Assembly (NCBI GenBank): GCA_021768985.1
Contig: JAETTR010000057.1
Span: forward strand, 1 to 7,089
Direction: 5' to 3'
DNA length: 7,089 nucleotides
Source: Bacillota bacterium
GTDB lineage: Bacteria; Bacillota; Clostridia; Christensenellales; Borkfalkiaceae
Position numbers and translations under genes: made by a program. The notes below the pieces were generated by a model. That model searched no databases, was not told the DNA's origin, and saw only the letters and a list, made by a program, of their open reading frames with translations. Shown in pieces: positions 5,700-7,089 of this stretch (its first letter is position 1; every line of letters starts with the position of its first letter).

Positions 5700-6422
5700 A
5701 TGAAAGTGATCATAGCGAAAGATTACGATGACATGAGCGAGAAGGCGTTCGGAATCATGCTCGAAACGGTAAAATCGAATCCGAACGCGGTGCTCGGGCT
5801 TGCGACCGGTTCCACACCCATCGGGCTGTATCGGAACATGGTGCGCGATCATCGGGAAAACGGTACGAGCTACAAAAATATCCGCACCGTCAATCTCGAC
5901 GAGTACGCGGGATTGGAGGGAACGCATCCGCAGAGCTACGCCTGTTTCATGCGGAAAAATCTGTTCGATCAGCTCGATATTCAGGAGAAGAATACGAACA
6001 TCGAAAACGGCGCGGCAAAGGACGCGGACGCGGAATGCGCGCGCTATAACGCACTGCTCGAAGAAATGCCGCGGGATATCCAGATCCTCGGGATCGGTTC
6101 GAACGGGCACATTGCGTTCAACGAACCGGGTACGCCGTTCGGGTCGACGACCCATACCGTACGGCTTGCCGAGAGCACGATCAAGGATAACTCCCGTCTG
6201 TTCGACAGCATCGACGAGGTGCCGCGTGCCGCGTTTACCATGGGTTTGAAGAATATCATGCAGTCGAAAAAGATCGTCATTCTCGCCAACGGCGCGAACA
6301 AGGCGAACGCGGTTTACGGGCTCGTGAAAGGGGAAGTGACCGAACGGGTGCCCGCGAGCGTGTTGCAGCTTCATCCCGATTGCGTGCTGATCTGCGACGA
6401 AGCGGCGGCTTCCCGATTATAA
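5700..6422 (+). CDS. nagB: Glucosamine-6-phosphate deaminase
   Basis: A complete 240-residue NagB, the usual Firmicutes length (the E. coli enzyme is longer, about 266). It isomerises and deaminates glucosamine-6-phosphate to fructose-6-phosphate and ammonia, feeding amino sugars into glycolysis. Family motifs run in order: phosphate-binding GLATGSTPIGLY (33-44), VNLDEYAGL (64-72) with the general base D67, and ILGIGSNGHIAFNEPG (129-144) with catalytic H137 and E142. N135 stands where E. coli has D141; this Asn is normal in Bacillus-type NagB. The short form lacks the C-terminal extension that carries part of the E. coli allosteric site, so GlcNAc6P activation is doubtful. ATG 5700 has AGAGGG (5686-5691) eight bases upstream. 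It lies 21 bases after the kinase and 10 before nagA, so the genes are cotranscribed. Confidence 0.97.
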   Translation: MKVIIAKDYDDMSEKAFGIMLETVKSNPNAVLGLATGSTPIGLYRNMVRDHRENGTSYKNIRTVNLDEYAGLEGTHPQSYACFMRKNLFDQLDIQEKNTNIENGAAKDADAECARYNALLEEMPRDIQILGIGSNGHIAFNEPGTPFGSTTHTVRLAESTIKDNSRLFDSIDEVPRAAFTMGLKNIMQSKKIVILANGANKANAVYGLVKGEVTERVPASVLQLHPDCVLICDEAAASRL

Positions 6423-6432
6423 GGAGACGGAC

Positions 6433-7089
6433 ATGAAAGCGTTTGAAAACGCCCTCGTTTACGTAGAGGGGAAAGGGCTTGTGAAAACCAATTTGCTGTT
6501 CGGCGATAAGATCGAACGGATCGGCGGCAGCGTTGCGGGCGCGGAGGTGATCGCGCTGCCCGATGACGCGGTCGTGCTTCCGGGCTTTATCGACGAGCAC
6601 ATTCACGGCGCAGGCGGCGCGGACGCTATGGACGGCACGCGGGAGGCGCTCGGAACGATTGCGGACTGCGTTGCGCGGGAGGGCACGACGGGCTTTCTGG
6701 CGACGACGATGACCCAGAGCAAGAAGAATATTACGGCGGCGCTCCGCGCAGTGAAGGAGTACCGCGCAGACCCGCCCGAAACGGGCGCGCGGCTGTTGGG
6801 CGTGCATCTCGAAGGACCCTTCATTGCGGCGGCGCACAAGGGCGCGCAACCCCTCGAATACGTTGCAGCGCCCGATCCGGAAACGTTCGACGAGTACTTC
6901 GCGGCGAGCGGCGGGAGCATTAAAATCGTGACGCTTGCGCCCGAAGAAGCGGGCGGCGAAGAATTCGTGACGCATTTGACGAAAATGGGCGTGACTGCGT
7001 CGATCGGGCATACGGGCGCGAAGCACGCGGATATCGCGCGGGCGGTTGCCTGCGGCGCGACGAATATCACGCATACCTACAACGCGCAG
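6433..7089 (+). CDS. nagA: N-acetylglucosamine-6-phosphate deacetylase (partial, 3' end missing)
   Basis: The first 219 codons of NagA, which hydrolyses N-acetylglucosamine-6-phosphate to glucosamine-6-phosphate and acetate, the step before NagB. The frame is open to the last base; a full enzyme is about 370-390 residues. An amidohydrolase pattern is visible: short N-terminal beta domain, then PGFIDEHIHGAGG (50-62) with the H56-x-H58 pair, GTTGFLATTMT (84-94), HLEGPFI (125-131) with metal ligand E127, the TLAPE motif (167-171), and metal-binding histidines H193 (SIGHT) and H214 (THTYNAQ). The common ending THLFNAM reads THTYNAQ here, a small deviation. AAGGAG (6421-6426) overlaps the nagB stop and is six bases before ATG 6433, a strong start and tight coupling to nagB. 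Confidence 0.95.
   Translation, partial: MKAFENALVYVEGKGLVKTNLLFGDKIERIGGSVAGAEVIALPDDAVVLPGFIDEHIHGAGGADAMDGTREALGTIADCVAREGTTGFLATTMTQSKKNITAALRAVKEYRADPPETGARLLGVHLEGPFIAAAHKGAQPLEYVAAPDPETFDEYFAASGGSIKIVTLAPEEAGGEEFVTHLTKMGVTASIGHTGAKHADIARAVACGATNITHTYNAQ

Noticed and set aside
5082..6107. N135 in NagB as a lost catalytic residue
   Set aside because: Asn at this position is the normal state in short Bacillus-type NagB enzymes; the other catalytic residues D67, H137 and E142 are present.
4734..6374. 546-residue open frame on the - strand
   Set aside because: It lies opposite the kinase and nagB, has a His/Arg/Val-rich composition typical of antisense translation of GC-rich genes, no ribosome site and no recognisable domain.
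6277..7074. 265-residue open frame on the - strand opposite nagA
   Set aside because: The + strand encodes NagA with intact metal ligands; the antisense product is Arg-rich and has no features.
1..7089. CRISPR array, tRNA or rRNA gene, insertion sequence or phage gene
   Set aside because: I found no regular spaced repeats, tRNA cloverleaf with CCA-type end, transposase motif or terminal repeats of a mobile element.

Overview
The window looks like a chromosomal segment from a low-copy, moderately GC-rich Firmicute, most likely a gut-type clostridium. The evidence is AGGAGG-like ribosome binding sites, SigA-type promoters (one is a full TTGACA-17-TATAAT consensus), XRE-plus-membrane-domain and TetR regulators beside a drug-type ABC exporter, and a NagB of the Firmicutes form. 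I cannot fix the genus from sequence alone. Every complete or partial gene I support lies on the + strand.

Layout. Bases 2-349 are the last 115 codons of rpoC (RNA polymerase beta' subunit). Bases 350-573 hold no gene but are densely structured: a perfect 17-bp inverted repeat just after rpoC, a hairpin, a possible three-way junction, and a textbook intrinsic terminator. I treat this as the best candidate for an undescribed structured RNA in the window. A consensus promoter and a palindromic operator follow, then a TetR-family regulator (643-1239). A short spacer full of nested inverted repeats (1240-1359) carries a possible terminator and an extended -10 promoter. It leads into a three-gene operon: an XRE-type DNA-binding protein fused to six membrane segments (1360-2298), an ABC ATPase (2313-3212) and an ABC-2 permease (3230-4153), closed by a hairpin terminator at 4161-4195.

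An AT-rich spacer (4196-4304) with a promoter, a direct repeat and a possible 33-codon ORF then opens an amino-sugar catabolic operon: an atypical ROK-fold sugar kinase (4305-5678), nagB (5700-6422) and nagA (6433 to beyond the window end).

How the genes work together. The nag genes form a short pathway: the kinase probably phosphorylates an amino sugar (N-acetylglucosamine is the inference), NagA removes the acetyl group, and NagB converts glucosamine-6-phosphate to fructose-6-phosphate plus ammonia. The XRE-membrane protein and the ABC pair look like an exporter with its own regulator. The TetR gene next to it has its own, probably self-repressed, promoter and may add a second layer of control. 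The core genes are ordinary; the more unusual items are the rpoC-tetR intergenic RNA structures, the atypical kinase and the spacer in front of it.
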